From: Tipula vernalis
Taxonomy: Eukaryota > Arthropoda > Insecta > Diptera > Tipulidae
DNA: 64,000 nt
Direction: 5' to 3'
Assembly: GCA_958295665.1 (NCBI GenBank)
Contig: OY282560.1
Location: forward strand, 91,488,311 to 91,552,310
The first letter of the stretch is position 1; each line of letters opens with the position of its first letter. Both the position numbers and the translations under genes were made by a program. Positions 32,442 through 43,189 of the stretch are shown one piece after another. The notes beneath the pieces are model-generated. The model was not told the DNA's origin. It worked only from the letters and a program-made list of their open reading frames with translations, and did no database searches.

Positions 32442-34401
32442 CCGCGGTCGTTCAATTCCAGCTTGTAGAATTTTAATGTAATCAACGTCACACGTAATTT
32501 TATTTTGTTCGTAAAACGTATCTATATCAGGATAGTATAGATATTTTCCAAATTCAATCTTATTTTATTGTATCGTTCTTTAAGGTTACGAAATTGTGGT
32601 TCGTCTTTTGGCATTGGTATCAGAATCATCGTTGATTTGCATGGCTTGAAGGGAGCGTCGAAGCGACATTTTTGCGGCCTATTTGATGTAATTCCTTTGT
32701 AGCAAGTGAAAGTATGTTTATGGGTTTGTAGTTTGATGTTTCCCGATGCTTCTGATGCTGAAACCGATATTAAGTGATCGATCAATTGAAGACTGTCGTA
32801 CAATCCGGCATTCAATGGATCGTCCGGCGTCTCCTCCAACCATAAAAGTATATGAGCATGCGGACTTCCGCGATGCTGAAATTCGATCCTTTTAAAATAT
32901 TTCCTAACGAAATAACGACCAAAAGGACTGTTTTTTTTATATTTAGATTGCAAAACAGTCATTACTGTATTTGTCAGCTTATTGAAATAAATGGCACATG
33001 TAACTGCATCATCATTAACTAGTGAGCTTTTTTTCCATAAAATGTAGTTGATTAACGGCTTCAACCGTGATTTCTTTTCCATATTTCAACCTATATAAGG
33101 TTCGTAGTAAATCAGTCCATCCTATTTCATTAGCGCTCATCGTAAGAAACAATGTGGGTTTACCATTTTGTCGTATCATTGCAAACAAGTCTTTCTTTCG
33201 ATTTGCCCAATACCACGTTGAATTGGGAATCGTTCGGAGGAAAGCGATCAATGCAATCGTAAATATATTCTTCAGATTCAATTTGACGACGGGTTATGGC
33301 AGTATTATTTCCCACGTGTTTAAATGCAATCGTAAGACAATCGCGAACTCTCAGTCGCATAATTTTCATTGCCATATACAGCAAGTGGTACGGGGTAACG
33401 CCACGTCGGTCTGATCTTCGTAGCTCACTAGTTGCCATCATGAATGGCGTGATGTGTGTGCCGTCTCTGAAAATTCGAAATTCGCCAAGATCAATAGACG
33501 GAAAAGAGAGTTCTTCTGCATGCTCATCAAAAAGTAGGCTGATAGGAAGTTCGGTTTCGCCAGGGGCAATTCGCAAATACATATCTTCATTCCAAAGTAA
33601 CGTTTGTTGTTGCGCGGTAAGGCTATCTTCGATAGGCACAACTTCACTAACTTCATCCTGTGACGGTATGGTTTCTACTGCATTCTCCGTAAAGAAAGAA
33701 TTATCAATCGTAATATTATAGCGTTGATAAAGCGGCGTTCGAATTAAATATTGTAACCAAGCTTTGATTGTTCCTTTGTTGACCAAGCCAAACAAATAGG
33801 ACGATTTGTGTATTTTTTTCTTTTTAATGTGAACGCTAATGCAGTAATCATCGTTCAAACTCCGAGGTAATCGAGATACCATCGTATTAACATCGACCGG
33901 AACGTTTATGATTTGTCCATAAATGCCGTATTGACCGTGACTATGACGCAATCTACGAACTTGCATAAACGGCAAGCGCGGCGAGATCAACCTCTCCGTA
34001 ACCATCTCTAAAGGAGGAAGATCGGTTGGCATTTTAGGATATTGAAATCCATTAAATACTGATAGAGTCGGTTTAGTGTTTTTCGACAATGTCCTTTTGC
34101 ACGTAAAGCATACCTTCGCGTTATCAACGTTCGGCAATATGTCGTTAATAATACCACTATATTGAGAAGAGACAGGCGATAAGTCATTTTTGAACCATAA
34201 CCGATCACAAATTGAGCACGCGTACCCAAATGGATTGTTCAAGAATTTCATAAAAAGTTTTCGAGCAGCTGCATGCAGTTGATAACCTTCATACCGCACA
34301 GGCGTCTCGTCCTGATTACTCGTAGACGGTTCACAAATATTTGATGCTTGCTGAAAATTATCGGAACATTCCATAACTGGAGGGTTGTTGAGGTTTGACA
34401 C
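32442..34401 (-). pseudogene. Helentron N-terminal and Rep part, frameshifted
   Basis: Frames at 33160-34401, 33015-33281 and 32522-33082 cover one protein with at least three frame breaks (near 33250, 33050 and 32550). The N-terminal part has a zinc-finger-like pair, YACSICDRLW and VCFTCKRTL, usual for Helitron/Helentron proteins. The later part has the Rep two-histidine motif in FQHRGSPHAHILLWLEE, where the metal ion is bound, preceded by YFVRKYFKRIE. The first frame begins at a GTG codon; reading is open upstream to about 34480, so the annotated start is not a real one. Rep would nick and join single strands in rolling-circle transposition. Confidence 0.8.
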
Positions 34402-34556
34402 ATAGGGCGCATAATTATTTCCATCTCCAGTGGTAGATGGATTAGCTATGCCCGGTAAGACACCGTTGGAGCTATCTAAATCATTTAAATTACTATTACA
34501 TATACATAATATAACTTAGCCAACAATGAATGAGTATAGTGACAATATAAAATTTA

Positions 34557-34781
34557 CTAACCATTCATTACATTTTCAGTAGATAAACAATTATTTTCAA
34601 AAATACATGCACGATTCTCTCGCTGCCGTTGTCGATAATCACGAAGACGATCAGCCGCTGTCCGGTTTCCTCGAGGTCTTCCTGAATTTTGCCTATAGCC
34701 ACCACGTGGTCGTTGCCCTTGTTCTTGTCGTTGCCTTGCTCTGAATTCGCGAACGCGTTTCGTTGATGATTGTTGTGGCAT
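34557..34781 (-). CDS. Helentron basic N-terminal exon
   Basis: 74 codons from ATG 34781, extremely rich in Arg and Gln (RVREFRARQRQEQGQRPRGG, GRPRGNRTAADRLRDYRQRQ). Basic XRQR repeats of this sort stand at the N-terminus of Helitron and Helentron proteins and probably bind DNA. A GTTAGT donor-like site overlaps the end of the frame, so it may be spliced to the zinc-finger part; the intron would be unusually short, so this is uncertain. Confidence 0.55.
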   Translation of the reverse strand: MPQQSSTKRVREFRARQRQEQGQRPRGGYRQNSGRPRGNRTAADRLRDYRQRQRENRACIFENNCLSTENVMNG

Positions 34782-35454
34782 TCTGAAGTATTAATATTGT
34801 TTCGGTATGACTTTTCGCATTAAAATTTACTATTGTGTAAATTCATATATAGGATACTTACGTTGTTAGTATATTCTAATAAAATTGTTCTTTTTAATCA
34901 CTTTTCAATCACTTCACAAAAAATCATTTTCATATAAGGAACGCGATTTTATATTATTTCCTAAATAAAAATATGACATTCACCTTCATCGTTGGAAAAT
35001 AAAAGAAAAATGCAAAAATAATAATACGTATGTAATAGCAAAAAGTAGGCGAATTACGAATTTACGATACAAATACGAGACGTAGTATGTGTGGATTTTG
35101 TTACGCATTATAATACCTTACTTGTTTTCTGTATTAAAATTGTTTATACAAGCAGCAAATGTACTAAATGAACAAAAACGATAAATCGCACTACCAAAGC
35201 GTTTCACTTTGATTAGCGTTTCATTTTTTCAAGACTCACTACCTTCGCTATAAGGAAGTTTCACTTCAAAATGTTTGATTTTTGATTTTCTATTATTTAT
35301 GAACTAGTTTAATGCCACATAATTTTACCCATGATTTGTATATGCAAATGCCTACTGATAGCTGAATTTTCAATCTGATCTTCAAAAAAAGGCTATTGTG
35401 GTTTAAATTGCAAATAGAAACATTGATTCAATAGACTTGCAAAAACGATTGGAA
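34782..35454. other. non-coding gap between Helentron and Gypsy
   Basis: AT-rich sequence. It should contain the 5' terminus of the Helentron and the leader of the Gypsy element, but neither boundary is evident. Confidence 0.4.
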
Positions 35455-36282
35455 ATGGAACAGATTACAGGTCAGCTTGCGGCGATTTCAAAGCAATTGG
35501 AACAATTACTTAATTTAATTTTTATTATCTGAATCAAAAAACGGAGACACCTCCACCTCCATCTTTTGATGGAAATAAAAAACTGTTGTCGGCATGGATA
35601 AGCACAGTGGAAGATGCGCTAAGGGTATTCAAACCGTTGGTTACGCCGCAATAGTTTAGCTTGTATATTCAAGCAATTCAAAATAAAGTAGAGGGAAAAG
35701 CTAAGGATATAATATGATTAGCAGGAAATCCTCGAACATTTCATGAGATGGAAGAAAACTTGCTAGAATCGGTTGGGCGATAAGCAAGAACTTTCATTCT
35801 ACAAATCACAGCTTTGGTCAACAAAGCAGAATGATTTGTTAGTGCACAGCTCTTTCAATAAAATCAAGGAAATAGTACAAAACATAAAATCATTGGCCAA
35901 ACAAAAGCCACAATATAATTAAACATGGCATGCCATAAATGCATTTATTGATGAAGATGCATTGGCAGTGTTTGTATTGGGACTAAGGAAACCGTACTTT
36001 GGCTATGCCCAAGCCGCAAAATCCCAAAACTTAGAAGAAGCTTATGCTTTTCTTTGTAAGTTTAACTCTAATGAGATTATATCAGGTAATTTAAAAAAGC
36101 TGATTTACCAAACAAAAACCGGTTTTCAACCGAAAAATAATTTAGAACAGATCAAGCTTAAGAACCAGCATTGCCCGGTTCAAGAGAAATCAACACCAAT
36201 GGAAAGAGATCCCTCAATTCGTTCGAGAAGAATTTTTAAAAACACAATCCATAACATCGAGGTCCCCAACGACATTGATTAA
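35455..36282 (+). pseudogene. Gypsy (17.6-like) gag
   Basis: From ATG 35455 (MEQITGQLAAISKQLEQL) the frame is interrupted by stops, but conserved wording continues: PPPPSFDGN-like near 35560, LYIQAIQNKVEGKAKDI near 35665, and the open part 35962-36282 with VLGLRKPYFGYAQAAKSQNL and AYAFLCKFNSNE. No zinc knuckle is seen, as in related elements of this lineage. Gag would build the particle. Several stops and frameshifts. Confidence 0.7.
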
Positions 36283-37830
36283 CCAGAAGTGGAAATCCAA
36301 AATATGGACAATTTTTGAGGAGGACCACAATTCGGACTCGGAAGATTAAACTATCTTCCATTCCCAAGTGTGAAAATAAATTAACAAATAAAACAATCAA
36401 AATCCTTATTGATACTGGCGCTAATAAAAATGTAACTAGGCCAACAATAATACCAGACCATCTATTAGTACCTCAAGAATCGCAAATAAAAAATATATTA
36501 GGTATACAAAATGGAACAAAAATGGGGAAAAATTAATTTTTTCGGACACAATCTACCACCCCAATCATATTTCGAGCTTAATTTCCACAAATATTTTGAT
36601 GGAATACTTGGATTTCAGTCAATGGCTCAATTAAATGCTAAAATTGACTACAAATCCCTCACGATTTCATTAAACAATATAATTATGAAATTTTACAAAT
36701 ATTATCCAGGTAAAAGTTTTTATCATCATACTAGTCACTAACCACTAAAAATGTTAAAACTACCGTTAAAATACTCAGCAACGAACCCGAACCATCAAAA
36801 CAATTACCTAAAATAAGTTTGAACGTCTACAATTTTGAGGCCATCAAACCGATCCAAGTGTATGAAAATACACTTATAGATAAGTAAACTATCGAAAGTT
36901 TAATCAGGATGGATCACTTGTGTGAAAACGAGAAGCAAATTCTTGTAAACACCATTTACGATCACCAAGAATTACTGTTGAAGCAAAATGAAAAATTATC
37001 CGCAACAACAGTAATCGCAAACACCCCAGTATATACCAGAACATACAGGTATCCACACAATTTTATAAGGGACGTAGAGGACTACATTCATGAAATGCTG
37101 GATAGTGGATTCATCCGAAATTCGAGTAGCCCCTACTCCTCCCCAATTTGGGTAGTACCCAAAAAAGTAGACGCTTCGGGTATTCGTAAAATTGGGGTAG
37201 TAATCAATCGACTATCGAAAATTAAACAACAAAACTATTGATGACAAATTCCCTATACCTCAAATCGAGGAAATATTGGGCAGTTTAGGGAAATCCACCT
37301 ATTTTTTACGCATTCTCAACAGATCAAGGGCACTTTGAGTTCATTCGAATGCCATTTGGTCTTAAAAATGGACGAGCAACTTTCCAGCGAGCCATGAATA
37401 ACGTCCTACACGGACTGATAGGGAAAATTTGTTACGTTTATTTGGACGACATTATAATTATTGGATTCAATTTGACCAACCACATAGATAATCTGCGGGA
37501 AGTACTCAAACGATTATCAGATTTTAATTTAAAAATACAACTCGATAAATGCGAGTTTCTTAAAAGAGAAACCGAATTTCTTGGCCATGTAATCACCCAA
37601 GAAGGGGTTAAGCCAAATCCTGGTAAAATACAAAAAATTCTCGAGTGGCCTTTACCGACAACTCAGAAAAAGATTAAACAATTTCTCGGCTTGTCAGTAT
37701 ACTTCCGTTGGTTTATCCGTGATTACTCGAAAATCACAAAACCCATGATAACATTTTTGAAGAAAAGTAATGTTGTTAACATAACTGACCCGGAGTACAT
37801 AGAATCACTGACCCGGAGTACATGGCACTC
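35455..37830 (+). mobile_element. second Ty3/Gypsy element, 17.6/297-like, truncated
   Basis: Gag, protease, RT and the start of the RNase H linker are present in shifting plus frames, then the element is cut at about 37830 by a Helitron relic in minus orientation. Gag wording (LGLRKPYFGYAQAAKSQNLE) resembles the insect 17.6/297/Tom lineage, some members of which carry an envelope gene. No integrase, env or LTR is seen. At the junction the sequence ACTGACCCGGAGTACAT occurs twice, 24 bases apart. Confidence 0.8.
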
Positions 37831-37933
37831 CAGCTTGAAAACCTTCATGTTCTTGATAGAGTTCAGTTCGTTCGTAGTTAAGATTGTTTGCTTCAATTTG
37901 CAAACAATGATCAACAATAAATTGCTGAGTTAA
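36315..37933 (+). pseudogene. Gypsy (17.6-like) protease and reverse transcriptase
   Basis: Protease active-site wording ILIDTGANKNV lies in 36315-36536, and the flap-side end FDGILGFQSMAQLNAKID in 36511-36741. RT starts in 36909-37241 with DYIHEMLDSGFIRNSSSPYS and SPIWVVPKK, and continues in 37349-37933 with MPFGLKNGRATFQRAMN, the active site YVYLDDIIII, and FLGHVITQEGVKPNPGKIQ. The catalytic YLDD is preserved. After about 37830 the open frame runs into unrelated Helitron sequence read in antisense, so its last 34 codons are not RT. A frame break lies near 37245-37345. Confidence 0.85.
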
Positions 37934-39064
37934 TTTTCCAGCACTTAAAATAGGATTAAATTCATCATGGATTGAAGTCAATGCACCAATATATAGTATT
38001 CTAATTTGGTGATGTTAATTCTCTTTTGGTTCCTTTCAACTCCCTCGTATGTTGTGCACTGCCAATTCGGTTGCCATCCGCGTTGACCTTATGGGAACAG
38101 AAGAGGATATGCCATTGGAGCTAGCTTGGGACTGAAATTGTTCAAATTGATATATTGTTGTTGACTATTGTTCGGATTTTTGGGATAAATACGGATATCA
38201 CGTTCAAAAGGAGGTTCACCATTGCAATATCATTAGATATTTGTGCGTTGTAGCGTCGTTGATCAGACTGTCTATCACTCCGAAACATCATATTTACTGT
38301 TGGACAATCTTCTTTTGAAATGATCAATGTTCTGAATGATTATTTGATTACATTGTGCGTTTGCTAGATGCTTTATTCGTATTTCAGTAGCTTGTGTACT
38401 ATCGACCACATATAATTGAGCGTATTGAGGAGCCACGGCATTTATTGGAAGCAAATGACTTGTGCGGTGATAAATTTGTCCATTTTAAAGCAATTAGGAC
38501 CTCTCCCAGGAATGTCAACAATTTTTGCACCCATCGAAGCAAATGACACTGCGCTGTTATAATTTCTTATGTTTCGCGAAATTCTTTATAGTATGAGGAT
38601 TTGAAATTAATTCTTGTAAAAATTCTGGATACCGCAATTCGTTTCCATGTTCGTCCTCAAATTTGTCCAATTTTAATTTTTCCTTTCTTAAAACACATGG
38701 TAAATTTGCCATCTGACGGATGCAATTGCTCAGCAATGAAATTTTTGGTTTCACAATATTGACATTTTACATTCAAATCTCCACAGGTATGTTGTATTAC
38801 AGTTGCCTCGTTAAAATTTATTGCATCGTTGCGTAATGCTTGATTTTGTTGCTCTAAACGATGCTGGCGATTTTCAGCAGTAACGTAAATTCTACTTTTA
38901 TGTTGCTATGGTGTTTCATTTGCATGTCGATCAGCAGAATTTATTGCAACAGATGTGAGACGTTGTTGAGTCTGAACAGGAGTTTCATTAGCACGTAGTA
39001 GCATGCCAACGCTGCGTTGACGTTCTCGATATAATCGACGCTTCTTTTCTGCTGGCTCTTCCAT
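37830..39064 (-). pseudogene. canonical Helitron N-terminus and Rep relic
   Basis: On the minus strand translation starts at ATG 39064 with MEEPAEKKRRLYRERQR, repeated RANETP/HANETP words, then a Cys pair near 38760 (CQYCETKN), the block LPCVLRKEKLKL in 38557-38754, FASMGAKIVDIPGRGPNCF near 38530, and DRQSDQRRYNAQISNDIAM with FIPK in 38142-38327. Farther on are fragments matching the NPxLSAGKLTQQFIVD region near 37950. These are the standard N-terminal landmarks of animal Helitrons without endonuclease. The gene stops at about 37830 before the two-His and two-Tyr motifs and contains many stops. Confidence 0.75.
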
Positions 39065-40239
39065 TGTTAACTGACAAAGTAACATGTATAATTTGAATGG
39101 AGCAAGCTATTTTAACAGTGCAAAGTTATTTTTACAGTGGAAAAAAAAATGTCAAAAAAAAAATCATAGTAACCTTTGAGCGTTACACACAAACAGACAA
39201 ACATTTTTGTTAAATTATATAATTAATTTTGTTCCACAGAATTTATACTGTATAACCAGGGATTTTTTATTTTTTTTTGTTATTCTGCCGCCATGAGCCG
39301 TCTTGATAGTTTTTAGTGTTTGTTATGTTTTTTGTGGATTAAATCCAAATGCACTTTAGAATTATCTTTTAGATTAGAAATGATGATTTTTCTCTTTAAT
39401 TTTTAATCAGCTGCAAATAATAATTACGTATGCATTATATAAAATTGCTCTTCTAAACGGTTTATACAATTATTATTACAAAAACATTCATTTTAGGATT
39501 CATCTTAATAGATCTGATAACTAAATTGCTTTAGTAATATAATTCTTAGGAAAATTACATTAAAAAAACATAATTTTTAAACAATTACAAAATTTAATTG
39601 CTGAACAAAACCAGATAAGAATTAAATGATTTTGCCCACATAGAAGTTTTTAACAAAAAATAACAATCGTAGCGTTAAAGCTGTTGTGATTTGACGAAGC
39701 AACCGTGGGTATGTTTTTTTTTAAGAATTCAACGGTAAGTACACTGAAAAAAATCCTACATAAATGTAGACTAAAACTGTTTTAATACTAAGAAAAATTC
39801 GTAAAAACTGAGCCGATAAAACCGTTCGTTAATAGTACGAAAATCATACGTTAATATAGTGAAACACATAATTTGTTTTATTTTAATTTTGGACTACTGT
39901 AATATTTATGAATTAATTCATATAAGATACGAAAAATGTTATTATTTTAATGCTGTTAAAAACATTTGTGGATGAACAAATTCTTATTATTAACGTAAGA
40001 ATTTAAAGATACCATGCAATTTTTCATAATACTAATGAAATGTTACATAATATTAACGAATAAATTCATTCATTTTATTTCTGTTTACGAAATTATTCGT
40101 TTGTAAGAAAAATGTATAACACCAGTGGTTATGAATAATTCACCAATATGATGATAATTTTTGTAAATTTACTGAAAATAATTCATAATATATAGGAATG
40201 GGTTCATAATTGATACACAATACAACATAATTTTTATTT
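39065..40239. other. non-coding AT-rich stretch with possible MITE end
   Basis: No protein is recognised. CACTGAAAAAAAT at about 39742 resembles a CACTA-like terminus (compare CACGGTTAAAAA at 50599), followed by low-complexity AT-rich sequence with repeated ATTCATAA words. ATAGGAATGGGT occurs twice, near 40192 and 40247. Confidence 0.35.
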
Positions 40240-40445
40240 ACATAATAGGAATGGGTGTTGGGTGCGTCTCAATAGGGTAGGGATTGACCATCTATAGCCA
40301 TGTATCTCGTGGTCTATATTCCAACGCTGCAACTATGTAGAAACCACCAAATGTGTCTAGTATACCTCCACGTGGTAACACCCGGGCAACGATGTGAAGC
40401 ATCGGCGAAATACTAGAGGCGAGTGCAGTACACTATAAATAAGCA

Positions 40446-41690
40446 ATGAGCAGAACAAATATGGAAACTAATACCCCAGGTGGTACACCTGTTGCTCAGG
40501 TAAATCCACCCTCTTCGGAGGTCGGTCTCATGGATTCTGGGGGAGACCAGCCATTGCTATACTATAATTATTTTAACCAATCCCAAGACATGTTGGTAAA
40601 TAAACAAGCTCAGTTGAGTGAAACAGAAAAGGATAATTCACATCCCTTCCAGAGGAGTAACAAAGTCGCGTATTCTCCGATAAAAGGCGGTAGTCTCTCC
40701 ATTGGGGCCAGCAGCCACAACACTCGTTCTACAAACGAAGAAAAGCTTCACAAAGAATTGTGTAAAGCTAATAATACATTAGTTGAAGCCAACAATATAA
40801 ACAAGCAACTGAATGTTACAATTGCATGGATGCAGGAGCGTATGAAGACGCTTGAAAACGAAGTTAAAACTCTTAAGCAAAAGGAGGACATCGGTTCTAC
40901 TCCTAACCAGAATACAACTCAACAAGACTACCATACGGATGAAGAAGAACTAGCTCGAGAAACTGAGTGAATAAGAGTTAAAGGTGGGAGAAAAAAGGAA
41001 ACCGAATAATACACCCTCCCCACCTCAATTAAAGGATGATGTTCCAAATATTATCCAGAAACAACCAATAAAAATACCTCCATCACCACCAATAGTAATA
41101 CATGAAGTCAAAGAATACGATTTACTCTATGAGAAAATAAAAACGATAACTACTACTGTTAAGTTTAATGCAAAAGTGATGAATGGAAACACCATCAAAA
41201 TAAACTTGGAAGATGCTGAAACTTATAGAAAAATGACAAAAATGTTAAACGAAGAAAAACGTGCTTGGCACACGTTTGAAAACAAATAAACCAGACCAAT
41301 TAGGGTCATTGCTAAAAACTTACACTCTACGTGTAAACCAGAAAAAATAATTGATGACCTGAAAGCAAAAGAATTTAAGGCAACTGAAGCATCAATTAAG
41401 CTAAAACGGAGAGGCAAAGTACATCTCAACATGTTTATGTTGACATTGGATACTGATGCAGATATCGAAAAAATTTAAGCTTACACCACAATGTAAACAT
41501 AGTCAAGTCTATGGACATACACAAAAATATTGCAACTGGGAATCCAGGTGTGTCAAAATGTTTAGGTAAACATCACACTAAAGATTGTGTAAAAGCCCAA
41601 AATGTCCAACCTAAATACGTTCACTGTGGAGAAAACCATCCGGCTAACTATAACTGCAAGTGGTGCTGGACACAGAAAAAATCTATGTAC
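40446..41690 (+). pseudogene. Jockey-type gag, plus-strand copy
   Basis: From ATG 40446 the frame runs 174 codons (coiled coil near residues 98-145: EEKLHKELCKANNTLVEAN, WMQERMKTLENEVKTLKQK), with DYHTDEEELARETE matching the other copies. It is broken by a TGA near 40969, resumes in 40984-41289 (PPSPPIVIHEVKEYDL), and continues with frame changes to zinc knuckles near 41495-41660 (HTQKYCNWESRC-like, CLGKHHTKDC, CGENHPANYNC). After NYNC the sequence leaves gag and enters a 51-bp module repeated three times in this region. Confidence 0.75.
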
Positions 41691-42817
41691 ACATACTACC
41701 TTGATCAACAAGTTCTCGGAATAACCACCGTGTGGCGCTCCCATCGTTCCGATTTGAGTTCTTTTTTTTGTTAAGTTGGTACATCTGTTGTTGATATTCC
41801 CTCTAAATCTTAGCGTCATAGCTTGACATTTGCAAAAGTTACGTAGTCAAGAGTACATCTACTCTATGTGTGTTGGCGATTTTTCCATTATTTCCTCTCG
41901 GCTGCTGAAACGCGTTCCCCGTAATGGTTTTTTAACTCGATTGAACAGAAATAAGTCACAGGGAGCCAGCCAAATCAGGTGAATTCGGTGGCTGTTGGAT
42001 GGTATTTGTTGCATTTTTCGTCAAAAAATTACGAATAATGATGGCACTGTGCGACGGTGCGTTATCATGGTGCAAAATCCACGAGTTTTTTGCCCACAAC
42101 TCTGGTCTCTTTCGGCGAATTGCTTCACGCAAACGTCTCATAACGCCCAAATAATACTCTTTGTTTACGGTCTGGCCTTCTGGCAAAAATTCATGATGCA
42201 CTACACCGTTGTAATCCATGAAAACCGTGAGCATTGCCTTCTTTTTTGACTGAAAACGACGTGGTTTTTTTTTTGGTGAACGCCATTCACTTGCCTGATG
42301 TCTGGATTGCGTGTCGTACTCATAAACTCACGTCTCGTCTCCAGTAATGATCCTTTTGATGAATGTGGGATCGGATTCAGCCTCGCAAATCATGTCTAAA
42401 ATTGTAAATAATCGCCAACACACACAGAGATAGATGTACCCTTGACTACGTAACTTTTGCAAATGTCAAGCTATGGCGCTAAGATTGAGAGGGAATATCA
42501 ACAACAGATGTACCAACTTAATAAAAAACAGAACTCAAATCGGAACGATGGGAGCGCCACACGGTGGTTATTCCGAGAACTTGTTGATCAAGGTAGTATG
42601 TGTACATCGATTTTTTCTGTGTCCAGCACCACTTGCAGTTATAGTTAGCCAAATGGTTTTCTCCACAGTGAACGTATTAAAGTTGAACATTTTGGGCTTT
42701 TACACAATCTTTAGTGTGATGTTTACCTAAACATTTTGACACACCTGGGTTCCCAGTTGCAATATTTTTGTGTATGTCCATAGACTTGACTATGTTTACA
42801 TTGTGGTGTAAGCTTAA
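41475..42817. repeat. large inverted duplication, about 407-bp arms
   Basis: The left arm 41475-41881 recurs in reverse complement at 42410-42817. The arms cover the gag zinc-knuckle region, a 51-bp module and the 3' end of a mariner element. Differences scattered through the arms (for example CCAACCTAAATACG against TCAACTTTAATACG) suggest roughly 95 percent identity. The 528-base spacer holds the remaining mariner transposase. The 51-bp module (ACATACTACCTTGATCAACA onward) is found at 41691-41741 (plus), 42551-42602 and 42834-42884 (both minus). Confidence 0.85.
41880..42400 (-). pseudogene. mariner transposase, C-terminal two thirds
   Basis: The minus strand reads IITGDETWVYEYD in a shifted frame near 42340, containing the first catalytic Asp. 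The open part 41956-42234 has MDYNGVVHHEFLPEGQTVN, then the second Asp in WILHHDNAPSHSA and the third in QQPPNSPDL, a spacing consistent with DD34D mariner. Reading on past 41956 gives FLFNRVKKPLRGTRF and a stop near 41865. The N-terminal DNA-binding domain is missing: upstream the sequence turns into an inverted copy of the element's own 3' end. Dead copy. Confidence 0.8.
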
Positions 42818-42924
42818 CAAAAAACAGAAGCCAGGAGCGCCACACGGTGGTTATTCCGAGAACTTGTTGATCAAGGTAGTATGTCTCATCACGGAAACAC
42901 ACTTCACTAGACAATCAATCATTA

Positions 42925-43175
42925 AATTATCATTAACATATCTGTAAATTATGTACAAATAGATACAAACCATGACTTAAACTCGGATCATTCACCAATA
43001 CTTCTAACGTTAAGTGAAAAAACCATACAGAAAGAAAGAAACCCATTTCTAGTAAATAATCACACTAATTGGGCAAGCTTTAGACTATCGCTAGAAGGAA
43101 AAATTAACTTAATGGTTCCATTAAAGACTGAAGAGCCATTAGACAAAGAAGTTCACAGAGTTTTTTTTTTTTGAT
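42925..43175 (+). pseudogene. Jockey ORF2 endonuclease remnant
   Basis: Plus-strand reading gives DLNSDHSPILLTLS, the SDH end of the endonuclease, then NPFLVNNHTNWASFR and LMVPLKTEEPLDKEV, which align with TNNRTNWDLFQELI and LRVPIKTPVQLEDEL of the 13.2-kb copy. It ends at a short T run near 43160, after which Penelope-like sequence begins. Confidence 0.65.
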
Positions 43176-43189
43176 TATATAAAGGCGGA

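Larger units (their letters stand above)
29247..34781 (-). mobile_element. Helentron (Rep, PIF1-like helicase, endonuclease)
   Basis: Minus-strand coding region of a rolling-circle transposon of the Helentron type: a small basic N-terminal frame, a zinc-finger and Rep part broken by frameshifts, and a long frame with the Rep tyrosines, PIF1-like helicase and C-terminal AP-like endonuclease. The endonuclease fusion distinguishes Helentrons from canonical Helitrons. I could not define the termini. Lesions in Rep plus a changed Walker A lysine show that it is inactive. A canonical Helitron Rep relic lies 3 kb to the right in the same orientation. Confidence 0.85.
40240..43175 (+). mobile_element. 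second Jockey-type LINE copy, rearranged
   Basis: A plus-strand relative of the element at 11.2-15.8 kb: 5' region from about 40246, gag from 40446, and an ORF2 endonuclease remnant near 42930-43170. Between gag and the remnant lies an inverted duplication with a mariner transposase at its centre, and most of ORF2 is gone. The gag start is similar but not identical to the 15.5-kb copy (NTPGGTP against NTPGGKP, GLMDSG against GSMDSG), so it is a diverged family member, not a recent copy. Confidence 0.75.

Noticed and set aside
30322..32481. Several plus-strand frames across the Helentron
   Set aside because: Antisense shadows of the long helicase/endonuclease frame.
33438..34229. Extra minus-strand frames within the Helentron N-terminal part
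   Set aside because: They overlap the 33160-34401 frame in another phase and carry no family motif.
37831..37933. Last 34 codons of the open RT frame as Gypsy sequence
   Set aside because: They are the antisense of Helitron Rep sequence; the RT similarity ends near 37830.
41475..42817. Assembly artefact as the cause of the inverted duplication
   Set aside because: The arms differ at scattered positions, which a chimeric read or misassembly would not produce; still to be confirmed by reads.
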